Source: Yinghuangia soli
Lineage (GTDB): Bacteria; Actinomycetota; Actinomycetes; Streptomycetales; Streptomycetaceae
NCBI RefSeq assembly: GCF_021502675.1
Contig: NZ_JAKFHA010000011.1
Span: forward strand, 62,001-126,000
Direction of reading: 5' to 3'
Length of the DNA stretch: 64,000 nt
Part shown: positions 35,996 to 43,761 of the stretch, in pieces
Position numbering within the stretch: the stretch's first letter is position 1
Layout of the letters: each line of letters opens with the position of its first letter
The notes under the pieces: model-generated
The model's input: only the letters and a program-made list of their open reading frames with translations
Databases searched by the model: none
Told to the model about the DNA's origin: nothing
Made by a program: the position numbers and the translations under genes

Positions 35996-37555
35996 ATGAC
36001 CACGGTCTCCACTGATGCTCCGTCGGCGGACAGCCCCGGCGAGGTCAACAGACTGAAGGCGAACTCGGTCGGCCTCGTCGGCGTCGTCTTCATGGCGGTC
36101 GCCACGGCTGCACCCATCACCGCGATGACGGGCAACCTGCCGGTGATCGCGGGCAGCGGGGGCAACGGCCTCGGCGCCCCGGCCGCGTACATCATCGCGA
36201 CGCTGGTCCTGACCATCTTCTCGGTCGGCTACGTCACGATGGCGAAGCACATCACCGCCGCCGGCGCGTTCTACGGCTTCATCTCGCACGGCCTCGGCCG
36301 CGTGATGGGCATGGCGTCCGGCCTGCTCGCGGTGATGGCGTACATCGTGTTCGAAGCCTCGATCCTCGGCTTCTTCGCGTTCAACATGAACGCGCTGGTC
36401 GACTCCCAGATGGGCGTCGACATCCACTGGGGCGTCTGGGCCTTCATCGGCATCGCCATCATCGGCGGCCTGGGCTACTTCGACATCCACCTGACCGCCA
36501 AGGTCCTCGGCATCGCCCTGGTGCTGGAGATCGCGGTGCTCGGAGCGGTGTCCCTCGCGGTGCTGTTCACCGGCGGCGGCCCGGACGGCTTCATGCCGGG
36601 CGACACCATCAACCCGCTCAAGGGCATCGAAGGCGCGGACGGCAGCATCGGCGCCGCGGCCGGCTTCGGTCTGTTCTTCTGCTTCTGGTCGTGGGTCGGC
36701 TTCGAGTCCACCGCGATGTACGGCGAGGAGTCCAAGGACCCCAAGCGCGTCGTGCCGCGCGCGACGCTGATCTCGGTCATCGGCGTCGGCCTGTTCTACG
36801 TGTTCGTCTCCTGGATGATGGTCTCGGCCGAGGGCCGCGGCGTCGTCGAGGACAGCAGCGGGCTGTTCTTCAACCCGCTCGGCGAGCACTTCGGCAGCTG
36901 GGCCGTGGACGTCTTCCAGTGGCTCATCGTCACCGGTTCGTTCGCCTGTGCGATGGCGTTCCACCAGTGTGCGTCGCGCTACCTGTACGCGATCGGCCGC
37001 GAGGGCTTCATCAACAAGAACCTCGGCCGCACGCACCCGAAGCACGGCTCCCCGCACATCGCGTCGATCGTGCAGACCTGCCTGACCATCGCGATCGTCA
37101 GCGGCTTCCTGCTCGCCGACCAGCACCCGGTCACGCACATGTACGGCCTGCTGGCGCTGCTCGGCACCATGGCGATCCTGATCGTCCAGACGCTCTGCTC
37201 GTTCGCCACCGTCGGCTACTTCCACGTGCAGGGCAAGCACCCGGAGACCAAGCACCCGGTCAAGACGCTGATCGCCCCGATCGTCTCGGGCATTGCCATG
37301 ATCGGCGTGGTCTTCCTGCTCATCAGCAACCTGGAGGACGCGGCCGGCGCCGCCTCCACCAGCCTGCTGTTCGACCTCATCCCGTGGATCGTCGCGCTGC
37401 TCTTCGTGGCGGGCATCGCCCTCGCCCTCTACATGAAGAACGCCAAGCCCGAGTCCTACGAGCGCATGGGCCGCATCATCCTCGAGGACGCCGGGGAGCG
37501 CGACGGCTCCGCCGGCACCATCCCCGCGCAGGGCGGCCAGCCGGTCAAGTCCTGA
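35996..37555 (+). CDS. APC-family amino acid/amine permease
   Basis: A 519-residue membrane protein with 12 helices. The first helix GLVGVVFMAVATAAPITAM and the segment FSWVGFESTAMYGEESKDPKRVVPRA (written here from the helix 6 loop region) are typical of the APC superfamily. AFHQCASRYLYAIGREG marks helix 8. The N- and C-termini are polar. A perfect AAGGAGG site precedes ATG at 35996. The divergent PucR regulator and the downstream FAD amine oxidase suggest uptake of an amine such as putrescine, but the transporter could equally take amino acids. A strong hairpin follows the stop. Confidence 0.88.
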   Translation: MTTVSTDAPSADSPGEVNRLKANSVGLVGVVFMAVATAAPITAMTGNLPVIAGSGGNGLGAPAAYIIATLVLTIFSVGYVTMAKHITAAGAFYGFISHGLGRVMGMASGLLAVMAYIVFEASILGFFAFNMNALVDSQMGVDIHWGVWAFIGIAIIGGLGYFDIHLTAKVLGIALVLEIAVLGAVSLAVLFTGGGPDGFMPGDTINPLKGIEGADGSIGAAAGFGLFFCFWSWVGFESTAMYGEESKDPKRVVPRATLISVIGVGLFYVFVSWMMVSAEGRGVVEDSSGLFFNPLGEHFGSWAVDVFQWLIVTGSFACAMAFHQCASRYLYAIGREGFINKNLGRTHPKHGSPHIASIVQTCLTIAIVSGFLLADQHPVTHMYGLLALLGTMAILIVQTLCSFATVGYFHVQGKHPETKHPVKTLIAPIVSGIAMIGVVFLLISNLEDAAGAASTSLLFDLIPWIVALLFVAGIALALYMKNAKPESYERMGRIILEDAGERDGSAGTIPAQGGQPVKS

Positions 37556-37610
37556 ACGCCCACGGCCTGAGCAGCCCCTGACAGGACGTCAGGCCGGTAC
37601 GACAAACGCG

Positions 37611-37678
37611 GCCCCCGGGCCGTACGCATCCCTGCCGCACCATTCCGGGCAGGACCACATCGCGTACGTCCCGGGGGC
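37611..37678 (+). terminator. Long branched terminator between permease and amine oxidase
   Basis: The outer arms 37611-37627 and 37662-37678 are 17 nt and pair at 16 positions. An inner CCTGCC/GGGCAGG stem forms a second hairpin. TTTGCTTTG follows. The two genes are therefore probably separate or attenuated units. Confidence 0.78.
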
Positions 37679-37818
37679 TTTGCTTTGCCGGAAAGCACCC
37701 GAATCATCGCTTTTGTCGCGCAGTATGCGCCCCCCCGCATGGCCGCCGCCCCGCCCCGCGCGACACCCGCACCGCGCCCCGCACGACACCCCTGAGAACC
37801 GCCGCGAAAGGACCTCCC

Positions 37819-39480
37819 ATGGCCCGTACGAACCCCATGCACCAACTGCGCCGGATGTTCGCCGACCACGCCGCGGCCGACCGACTCCGCATGCCGGTCG
37901 CCGAGTTCCGCGGCATGCGCGACGAGGCGGCCGCCGACCCGGCGGGCCCGAGCCGCCGCGCGCTGATCAAGCGCGGCACCGCCCTGGGCATCGGACTCGG
38001 CGTCGGCGCCGCGGCGATGAGCCGCCCGGCCTTCGCCGCGGTGGAGAGCAAGCCGATCGTCACCAACAAGCGCATCGCGATCATCGGCGGCGGCATCTCC
38101 GGCCTGACCGCCGCGCTCACGCTGGCCGACAGGGGCGTCAAGGCCACCGTGTACGAGGCGAATCCGACGCGCGTGGGCGGCCGCATGTGGACCCAGCGCA
38201 CGTACTGGGGCGGCGGCCAGACCTCGGAGATCGGCGGCGAGCTGATCGACACCGGGCACAAGAAGATGCTCGAACTGTGCCGCCGTTTCGGGTTGTCCAC
38301 GGTGGACTTCGCCGCCTCCGGCCCGGCCGGCGCGACCGAGACCCTGTGGTTCGGCGGCGGCTACTACGACCGTGCGCAGGCCGACGAGGACTTCAAGGCC
38401 ATGTACCAGGCGGTCCGCCGCGACTACTCCGAGGCGGGCACGCCCACCTGGAACAGCGCCACGCCGACCGGCATCGCCATGTCGAACATGAACCTGTACG
38501 ACTGGATCGAGTCCCGCACGCCGGGCGGACACGCGTCCCGGCTGGGCAAGTTCCTCGACTGCGCGTACAACGTCGAGTACGGCGCCGACACCGTGAACCA
38601 GGCCGCGTACGCGGCGGTCTGCATGCTCGGCTGGCAGTCGAACCCGGGGCACTTCAACATCTGGGGCGGTTCGAACGAGCGCTACCACGTGGTCGGCGGC
38701 AACGACCAGGTCACGTCGGCGGTTGCGGCGGCCCTGCCGTCGGGTTCGATCCAGATGGGCTACAAACTGGTCGCGATCCGGGCAAACTCCGACGGAACCC
38801 AGACGCTGACCTTCGACAACGGCGGAACGACCAAGACGGTCACGGCCGATCACACGATCCTGACCGTGCCGCTGCCGATCCTGCAGGGCCTCGACCTGAG
38901 CCGGGCGAACTTCGACCCGCTGATGACGAACCTGCTGCGCGACGCCCGCATGGGCTACGTCACCAAGCTCAACATGAAGTTCACCTCCCGCCCGTGGCGC
39001 GGCACCGGCCCGTGGCCCGGCGTCGCCGCCGGCGACTGCTTCACCGAGCAGCCGTTCCAGCAGACCTGGGACACCACCAAGGCGCAGGCCGGGACCGGCG
39101 GTGTGCTCATCCAGTACGGCGGCGGCAGCCTGGCCTACGGCCTCAACCCCGCAGGCCCGTTCAACACCGACAGCGACCCCGCGGTGCGCGCGATCGCGCA
39201 GAACTACCTGGGCCAGATCGACACCGTCTTCCCCGGCACCCGGGCGGCGTGGACCGGCAAGGCGCAGCTCTCCGCCTGGCACAAGAACCCGTACTCGCTG
39301 GGGGCTTACTCGTACTGGCCGGTGTCCTACCTGCACCGCTACGCGGGCTACGAGGGTACCCGCCAGGGCAACGTGCACATCGGCGGCGAGCACACCTCGT
39401 ACGACTTCCAGGGCTTCATGAACGGCGGTGCGGTGGAAGGCGAACGCGCCGCGAACGAGGTGATCGCGGACCTGCGCTGA
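37819..39480 (+). CDS. Tat-exported FAD-dependent amine oxidase
   Basis: A 553-residue flavin monoamine oxidase-family protein. Residues 1-73 form a long N-region with twin arginines at 46-47 (PSRRALIKRGTALGIGLG) and a cleavage-like AFA at 71-73, indicating Tat export already folded with FAD. The dinucleotide motif IIGGGISGLTAALTLADRG follows at residue 88. The C-terminal FAD contacts are in NVHIGGEHTSYDFQGFMNGG. Substrate choice among polyamines, amino acids or other amines is not readable. AAAGGA precedes ATG at 37819. It follows the APC permease but behind a terminator. Confidence 0.88.
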   Translation: MARTNPMHQLRRMFADHAAADRLRMPVAEFRGMRDEAAADPAGPSRRALIKRGTALGIGLGVGAAAMSRPAFAAVESKPIVTNKRIAIIGGGISGLTAALTLADRGVKATVYEANPTRVGGRMWTQRTYWGGGQTSEIGGELIDTGHKKMLELCRRFGLSTVDFAASGPAGATETLWFGGGYYDRAQADEDFKAMYQAVRRDYSEAGTPTWNSATPTGIAMSNMNLYDWIESRTPGGHASRLGKFLDCAYNVEYGADTVNQAAYAAVCMLGWQSNPGHFNIWGGSNERYHVVGGNDQVTSAVAAALPSGSIQMGYKLVAIRANSDGTQTLTFDNGGTTKTVTADHTILTVPLPILQGLDLSRANFDPLMTNLLRDARMGYVTKLNMKFTSRPWRGTGPWPGVAAGDCFTEQPFQQTWDTTKAQAGTGGVLIQYGGGSLAYGLNPAGPFNTDSDPAVRAIAQNYLGQIDTVFPGTRAAWTGKAQLSAWHKNPYSLGAYSYWPVSYLHRYAGYEGTRQGNVHIGGEHTSYDFQGFMNGGAVEGERAANEVIADLR

Positions 39481-39517
39481 CCCCCGCGCCGGCACCTGCG
39501 CTGACACCTGCGCAGGC
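39470..39517 (+). repeat. ACCTGCGCTGAC repeats spanning the amine oxidase stop codon
   Basis: Copy 1 (39470-39481) encodes the last residues and the stop. An identical copy is at 39494-39505, followed directly by a variant ACCTGCGCAGGC (39506-39517). Confidence 0.8.
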
Positions 39518-39540
39518 ACCTGTCCCGATGCTTGCGCCGA

Positions 39541-39960
39541 CAATCTGATTTGCGTCCGGGGCACGTGTCCCGAGTCACCCCGTTTCGGCCCCGACTGCGC
39601 GGTTTGCAGTCGGGGCCGTTGGGCATTCTTGGCCGGGTACGGCGATCCGGTGAACCGAACTTGACTGATAGATAAGGATCTGTCAGTAATAGTGCCAGAT
39701 GTCCGATATTTGAACGGGTAGTTAGCGGGTGAGCCTGGGTCTGTCAAGGCCCAACCAAGCGTCATTGTCGGTCAGTTCAGTGTCGAACTCGCCGATGAAA
39801 CCGGGGTTATCCGGTCATCCCATGACAGATGAGTATTCTTCGGTCTGGATCTGGACCGGCCCGACGCCACCGAACCGCGAGCCACGCGGGCGGAAGTGCA
39901 GGCCGGTCAGGCGCAACAAAGAGCAGTCTGATGAAACGTCAGGCGGCTCATAGCTCAACC
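39541..39960. other. AT-rich 420-bp stretch with no recognisable gene
   Basis: By count, 39661-39720 is 40% GC and 39781-39840 is 50%. It holds a palindrome with promoter-like hexamers, and frames at 39729-39953 (74 codons) and 39822-39953 (43 codons; MTDEYSSVWIWTG) whose codons are unlike the neighbours (ACA, GAT, TAT, TCT, AAA). No start has a clear Shine-Dalgarno. The stretch ends before two terminators. It may be a small RNA gene, an acquired fragment or a decayed gene. Confidence 0.45.
39664..39687 (+). promoter_or_regulatory. 24-bp palindrome overlapping a promoter-like sequence
   Basis: ACTGATAGAT (39664-39673) and ATCTGTCAGT (39678-39687) pair at 9 of 10 positions around AAGG. TTGACT begins at 39661 and AGTAAT begins 18 bp after it, a plausible sigma-70 type promoter. 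A TetR-like operator is one reading. Confidence 0.5.
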
Positions 39961-39988
39961 GGTCGTGGCCTGCCGCACTGACCAGCAC

Positions 39989-40026
39989 CCGCCCTCCCAC
40001 CTGCCAGGGGAGGGCGGTCGGCTTTT
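39989..40026 (+). terminator. Plus-strand intrinsic terminator
   Basis: CCGCCCTCCC (39989-39998) pairs perfectly with GGGAGGGCGG (40008-40017) and is followed by TCGGCTTTT. The T-run points to transcription from the left, that is, from the AT-rich gene-free stretch. Confidence 0.75.
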
Positions 40027-40057
40027 CCGGACCGGAGAGAGCCGCCGAGGAACCGCG

Positions 40058-40090
40058 ACGGCCCGCCTCCCTTGTGGGGAAGCGGGCCGT
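40058..40090 (-). terminator. Citrate synthase terminator
   Basis: ACGGCCCGC (40058-40066) pairs with GCGGGCCGT (40082-40090), with CTCCC/GGGGA pairing inside, 46 bp past the stop at 40136. Confidence 0.75.
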
Positions 40091-40135
40091 CCGATGCGCT
40101 TGTACGGGTCGAGAGCCGTACGAACTGCCAGGGTG

Positions 40136-41245
40136 CTACTTGATGTTGGCCACCGTGTCGTCGTAGCCCGGCACCTCGGTGATCGGGCGGGTGCCCGGGC
40201 CGATGTAGCGAGCCGACGGGCGCACGAGGCGCGAGGTGCGCTTGTGCTCCAGGATGTGCGCGCTCCACCCGGCGGTGCGGGCGCAGGTGAACATCGAGGT
40301 GAACATGTTGGCCGGCACCTCCGCGAAGTCCAGCATCACGGCGGCCCAGAACTCCACGTTGGTGGCCAGCACGCGGTCGGGGCGGCGGGCGTGCAGCTCC
40401 TCCAGTGCGGCCTTCTCCAGCGCCGCGGCCACCTCGTAGCGGGGCGCGCCCAGCTCCTTGGCGGTACGGCGCAGCACGCGCGCCCGCGGGTCCTCGGCGC
40501 GGTAGACGCGGTGGCCGAAGCCCATCAGGCGCTCGCCGCGGTCGAGGACGCCCTTGACGTACGCGGTGGCGTCGCCGGTGCGCTCGATCTCCTCGATCAT
40601 GTGCAGCACACGCGACGGCGCACCGCCGTGCAGCGGGCCGGACATCGCGCCGACCGCGCCGGACAGGCACGCCGCGACGTCGGCGCCGGTGCCGGCGATG
40701 ACGCGGGCGGTGAACGTCGAGGCGTTCATGCCGTGCTCGGCGGCCGAGGTCCAGTACGCGTCGACGGCCTTGACGTGCTTCGGGTCCGGCTCGCCGCGCC
40801 AGCGGATCATGAACCGCTCGACGATCGTGTCGGCCTTGTCGACCTCACGCTGCGGGACCATGGGCTTGTCCAGGCCGCGCGCCGACTGGGCGACGTAGGA
40901 CAGCGCCATGACCGCGGCACGGGCCAGGTCGTCGCGCGCCTGCGCGTCGTCGATGTCGTGCAGCGGCTTGAGACCCCACACCGGGGCGAGCATGGCCAGC
41001 GCGCTCTGCACGTCCACGCGGATGTCGCCGGAATGGATGGGGATCGGGAAGGACTCCGCGGGCGGGAGGCCCGGGTTGAAGGCGCCGTCGACCAGCAGTC
41101 CCCAGACGTTGCCGAAGGAGACGCGCCCGACGAGGTCCTCGATGTCCACGCCGCGGTAGCGGAGCGCGCCGCCTTCCTTGTCGGGTTCGGCGATCTCCGT
41201 CTCGAACGCTATGACTCCTTCGAGTCCGGGTACGAAGTCGGACAT
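40136..41245 (-). CDS. Citrate synthase (type II, short bacterial form)
   Basis: A 369-residue enzyme condensing acetyl-CoA and oxaloacetate. Signature pieces are GGALRYRGVDIEDLV near the N-terminus, GPLHGGAPSRVLHM with an active-site His, GFGHRVYRAEDPRARVL with the second His, and NVEFWAAVMLDFAEVP with the catalytic Asp region, so it is complete. It matches the second citrate synthase that sits beside pdxH in Streptomyces; some such paralogues act as methylcitrate synthases, which cannot be excluded. ATG at 41245 was taken. The 435-bp upstream region shared with pdxH is full of repeats. Confidence 0.92.
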   Translation of the reverse strand: MSDFVPGLEGVIAFETEIAEPDKEGGALRYRGVDIEDLVGRVSFGNVWGLLVDGAFNPGLPPAESFPIPIHSGDIRVDVQSALAMLAPVWGLKPLHDIDDAQARDDLARAAVMALSYVAQSARGLDKPMVPQREVDKADTIVERFMIRWRGEPDPKHVKAVDAYWTSAAEHGMNASTFTARVIAGTGADVAACLSGAVGAMSGPLHGGAPSRVLHMIEEIERTGDATAYVKGVLDRGERLMGFGHRVYRAEDPRARVLRRTAKELGAPRYEVAAALEKAALEELHARRPDRVLATNVEFWAAVMLDFAEVPANMFTSMFTCARTAGWSAHILEHKRTSRLVRPSARYIGPGTRPITEVPGYDDTVANIK

Positions 41246-41271
41246 CAGGCGGCTCCTCAGGCGATCTCGAC

Positions 41272-41322
41272 TGACTTGTGGTGACTTGTGGCCGGGTCCT
41301 TCATACCCCGCGTCACCACAAG
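41272..41322. promoter_or_regulatory. Tandem TGACTTGTGG and 11-bp inverted repeat before citrate synthase
   Basis: TGACTTGTGG occurs twice in tandem (41272-41281, 41282-41291). CTTGTGGTGAC (41275-41285) is the exact reverse complement of GTCACCACAAG (41312-41322). The block starts 27 bp upstream of the citrate synthase ATG, where an operator would repress it. Confidence 0.6.
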
Positions 41323-41427
41323 CTGTCTTCCCCTGGAGACACCCGGAAACCCGGCGCAAGATCGTTACTGCGCGCGGCTGCGGGCGCCCTCCGGAGGCGG
41401 CGTATCGGTGGTCGGGCGAAGTTCCGG

Positions 41428-41479
41428 AGTTGTGGCTTCGCCTATGAAGTTGTGGGCGACGGTTGTCGACAGGCCACAA
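41428..41479. promoter_or_regulatory. Further TTGTGG/CCACAA elements in the citrate synthase-pdxH region
   Basis: AGTTGTGG appears at 41428-41435 and 41448-41455, and CCACAA at 41474-41479. With the three copies at 41272-41322 this makes six hexamers within about 210 bp. Confidence 0.45.
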
Positions 41480-41483
41480 TATC

Positions 41484-41497
41484 TCTCGACGTCGAGA
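41484..41497. promoter_or_regulatory. Perfect 14-bp palindrome TCTCGACGTCGAGA
   Basis: It lies midway between citrate synthase and pdxH, about 240 bp and 180 bp from the two starts. A dimeric regulator site is likely by form; the regulator is unknown. Confidence 0.55.
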
Positions 41498-41578
41498 TGT
41501 CCTAGGCAAGGCGCACTGGGACCACGTGAACTCCGGCACACCCGACCAGGTGAGGCAGTCGATTCGTACGCCTGCACA

Positions 41579-41635
41579 TCACCCGTTCGGGCTCGTCCGG
41601 TCCGAGGCCCGGGTCACCCGTTCGGGCTCGTCCGG
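41579..41635. repeat. 22-bp perfect direct repeat upstream of pdxH
   Basis: The sequence beginning TCACCCGTTCGGGCTCG is identical at 41579-41600 and 41614-41635, 35 bp apart. Each copy contains the near-palindrome CCCGTTCGGG. The second copy ends 44 bp before the pdxH start. Confidence 0.8.
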
Positions 41636-41679
41636 CGCCGGTTTCGGCCCGGCGCGTCCCGAGGTGCTACTAAGGGACC

Positions 41680-42327
41680 GTGGAGCTACACGACCTCATG
41701 GCCATGCGCCGCCAGTACCGCAACGAGGGCATCGACGAAACCGCCCTCCCGCCCGCCCCCCTGCCGCTGTTCCGCCGCTGGCTCGCCGAGGTCGTCGCCG
41801 CCGACCTGCCCGAGCCCAACGCCATGGTGGTCTCCAGCGCCGCCCCGGACGGGCAGCCCAGCAGCCGCACCGTGCTGCTCAAGGAGTACGGCGAGGACGG
41901 CTTCGTCTTCTACACCAATTACGAGTCCCGCAAGGGCCGCGAGCTGACCGCCAATCCCGCGGTCGCCCTGCTCTTCCCGTGGCACGCGCTCGACCGGCAG
42001 GTCATCGTGTGCGGCACCGCGGAGCGGGTGCCCGCGGCCCGGACCGAGGCGTACTTCCGGTCCCGGCCGTACGGCTCGCGCATCGGGGCCTGGGCCAGCG
42101 AGCAGTCGAGCGTCATCGCCTCGCGCGAGGACCTGGAGAAGAGGTACGCCGAACTGGAGGCGCGGCACCCGGAGGGCACCGAGGTCCCGGTGCCGCCGTT
42201 CTGGGGCGGCTTCGCGGTCGTGCCGGACACCGTGGAGTTCTGGCAGGGCCGCGAGAACCGGCTGCACGACCGGCTGCGCTACCGCCGCGAGGGCGGGCTG
42301 TGGGCGGTGGAGCGGCTCAGCCCCTGA
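41680..42327 (+). CDS. pdxH: Pyridoxamine 5'-phosphate oxidase
   Basis: A 215-residue FMN enzyme producing pyridoxal 5'-phosphate from the pyridoxine or pyridoxamine phosphate. The family is recognised by [13 protein letters not shown], the FMN-binding [24 protein letters not shown], and the C-terminal [26 protein letters not shown] segment (residues about 173-198), which contacts FMN and substrate phosphate. All are intact. GTG at 41680 gives the usual length. It is divergent from citrate synthase and converges on the SDR gene with a 33-bp gap. Confidence 0.94.
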   Translation: MELHDLMAMRRQYRNEGIDETALPPAPLPLFRRWLAEVVAADLPEPNAMVVSSAAPDGQPSSRTVLLKEYGEDGFVFYTNYESRKGRELTANPAVALLFPWHALDRQVIVCGTAERVPAARTEAYFRSRPYGSRIGAWASEQSSVIASREDLEKRYAELEARHPEGTEVPVPPFWGGFAVVPDTVEFWQGRENRLHDRLRYRREGGLWAVERLSP

Positions 42328-42360
42328 CCGGGCCGGCCGCGCCACGCGCGCACGTCCGGG

Positions 42361-43125
42361 TCAGAGCTCGCGGTGCACCTTGTGCTGGGCGGCCTGGGCG
42401 AGCGGCCGCAGGACCATCAGGTCGACGTTGACGTGCGCGGGCCGGGTGACTGCCCAGACCACCGCGTCGGCGACGTCCTCGGCGGTCAGCGGCTCGGCGA
42501 CGCCCGCGTAGACCGAGGCGGCCTTGCCCTCGTCGCCGCGCATCCGGTTGACCGTGAACTCGTCGGTCTTGACCATGCCCGGGGCCATCTCGATGATCCG
42601 CACCGGGCGGCCGTTGAGTTCGAGGCGCAGTGTCGCGGCGATCGCGTGCGTGCCGTGCTTGGCCGCGACGTACCCGCCGCCGCCCTCGTACGCCTGGTGG
42701 CCCGCGGTCGACGACATCACCACCACGGTGCCCGCCCCGGACGCCACCAGCGCGGGCAGCAGCGCCTGCGTGGTGTGCAGCGTGCCGAGCACGTTGACCT
42801 GGTACATCGCCAACCAGTCGGCCGGGTCGCCGGTCTCCACCGGGTCGGCGCCGAAGGCCGCGCCGGCGTTCGCGACGAGCACGTCGCAGCGCGGCAGCGA
42901 CGCCGCGAACGCGTTGACCGCGGCCCGGTCGGTGACGTCCAGCGGGTAGGCCGCGGCGGAATGCCCGGCGTCCGCCAGCTCCTGGGCGATCGCCTCGATG
43001 CGGTCCGCCCGGCGGGCGGTCAGGACGACCGAGTACCCGGCCTCGGCCAGGCCGCGCGCGCTGGCCGCGCCGATGCCGCTGCTCGCGCCCGTGACGACGG
43101 CGACGCGCTGATCCTTGACGTTCAT
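42361..43125 (-). CDS. Short-chain dehydrogenase/reductase
   Basis: A 254-residue classical SDR. NAD(P) binding is shown by TGASSGIG at residues 12-19, with ARR (37-39) after strand 2 suggesting NADP preference, and NAGA at 86-89. The catalytic tetrad is Asn111, Ser139, Tyr152 and Lys156 (GYVAAKHG). The substrate is unknown, as is usual for the YdfG-like group it resembles. ATG at 43125 removes 36 unrelated upstream residues. It ends 33 bp from pdxH, tail to tail. Confidence 0.87.
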   Translation of the reverse strand: MNVKDQRVAVVTGASSGIGAASARGLAEAGYSVVLTARRADRIEAIAQELADAGHSAAAYPLDVTDRAAVNAFAASLPRCDVLVANAGAAFGADPVETGDPADWLAMYQVNVLGTLHTTQALLPALVASGAGTVVVMSSTAGHQAYEGGGGYVAAKHGTHAIAATLRLELNGRPVRIIEMAPGMVKTDEFTVNRMRGDEGKAASVYAGVAEPLTAEDVADAVVWAVTRPAHVNVDLMVLRPLAQAAQHKVHREL

Positions 43126-43761
43126 GCGCGGGAGGCTAACAGGAGGAATCCCCCGGGCAGCTGGGCATGCGGACGGCATCGAGGCGCGGAGGCCAAGCGG
43201 AGGAAAGTGCCGGGCCGCGGACCGCCGGGGCACTCTTCGGGGACGGCTCGGGCGGTTCGTGGACGGTTCGGGGAGTTGGGAGGCAGGGGTCTCCGGTCCC
43301 GCCCGGGACCAATTCGGGAGCCGCCACGGGAATGCGCTGCCTGGGATGCGTTATACGACCTGGGGTTCGGTCGCTCGCGGCGATGTCCGCCGATTCCGCG
43401 TGCGCTGAATTCCCGGCCGGACCGTTTGTCCTCGGCGACTCGGGTGCGCGCTGCCTTCGTGATCATTTCGGTGGCGTGCGGACCTCGGACGCAAAACGAC
43501 GACCGGGGACAGGCGGCGGGATGGGCATTCGCAGGCTTCGGGTGGCGCCGCCCGGCCCTCCCCGGTCGCGGATCGGCACCGCAACAGCCCTGTGCAGCCA
43601 GGGGTTTTGCGGTGCGCGGGCAGCAGCCGCGGGCGTTCGGCGCCGGCGGTGCGGGTTTATCCGGGCGCCGTGCCTGCGGATTTCCGTCAGATATTGCCGA
43701 ACGCCGTGGGTAATTGCGGCTTCTTTTTCGGCGGGTCCGCGTGCTGCCCTATCCTGCTGCC
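43126..43761. other. 635-bp intergenic stretch without a recognisable gene
   Basis: This is the gap between the divergent SDR and M20 genes. Long frames on both strands are Arg/Gly/Pro-rich shadows with no family character. Short GGTTCG repeats occur near 43245-43285. I see no hairpin, tRNA or coding unit that I can support. Promoters of both flanking genes should lie at its ends; TATCCT at 43750 is close to the M20 ATG. Confidence 0.5.

Noticed and set aside
39664-39687. Resemblance of CTATCAGT to the tet operator
   Set aside because: Only eight bases match and no TetR-type gene is adjacent. It is listed only as a palindrome.
39935-39985. tRNA-like sequence GGCTCATAGCTCAACCGGT
   Set aside because: It resembles a tRNA D-arm, but no anticodon arm, T-loop (GTTCGA) or acceptor pairing follows within 90 bases, so it is not a tRNA gene.
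40136-41539. Longer N-terminus for citrate synthase
   Set aside because: The extra 98 residues are Arg/Pro-rich shadow sequence running through the repeat-rich promoter. Family alignment begins at SDFVPGLEGV after ATG 41245.
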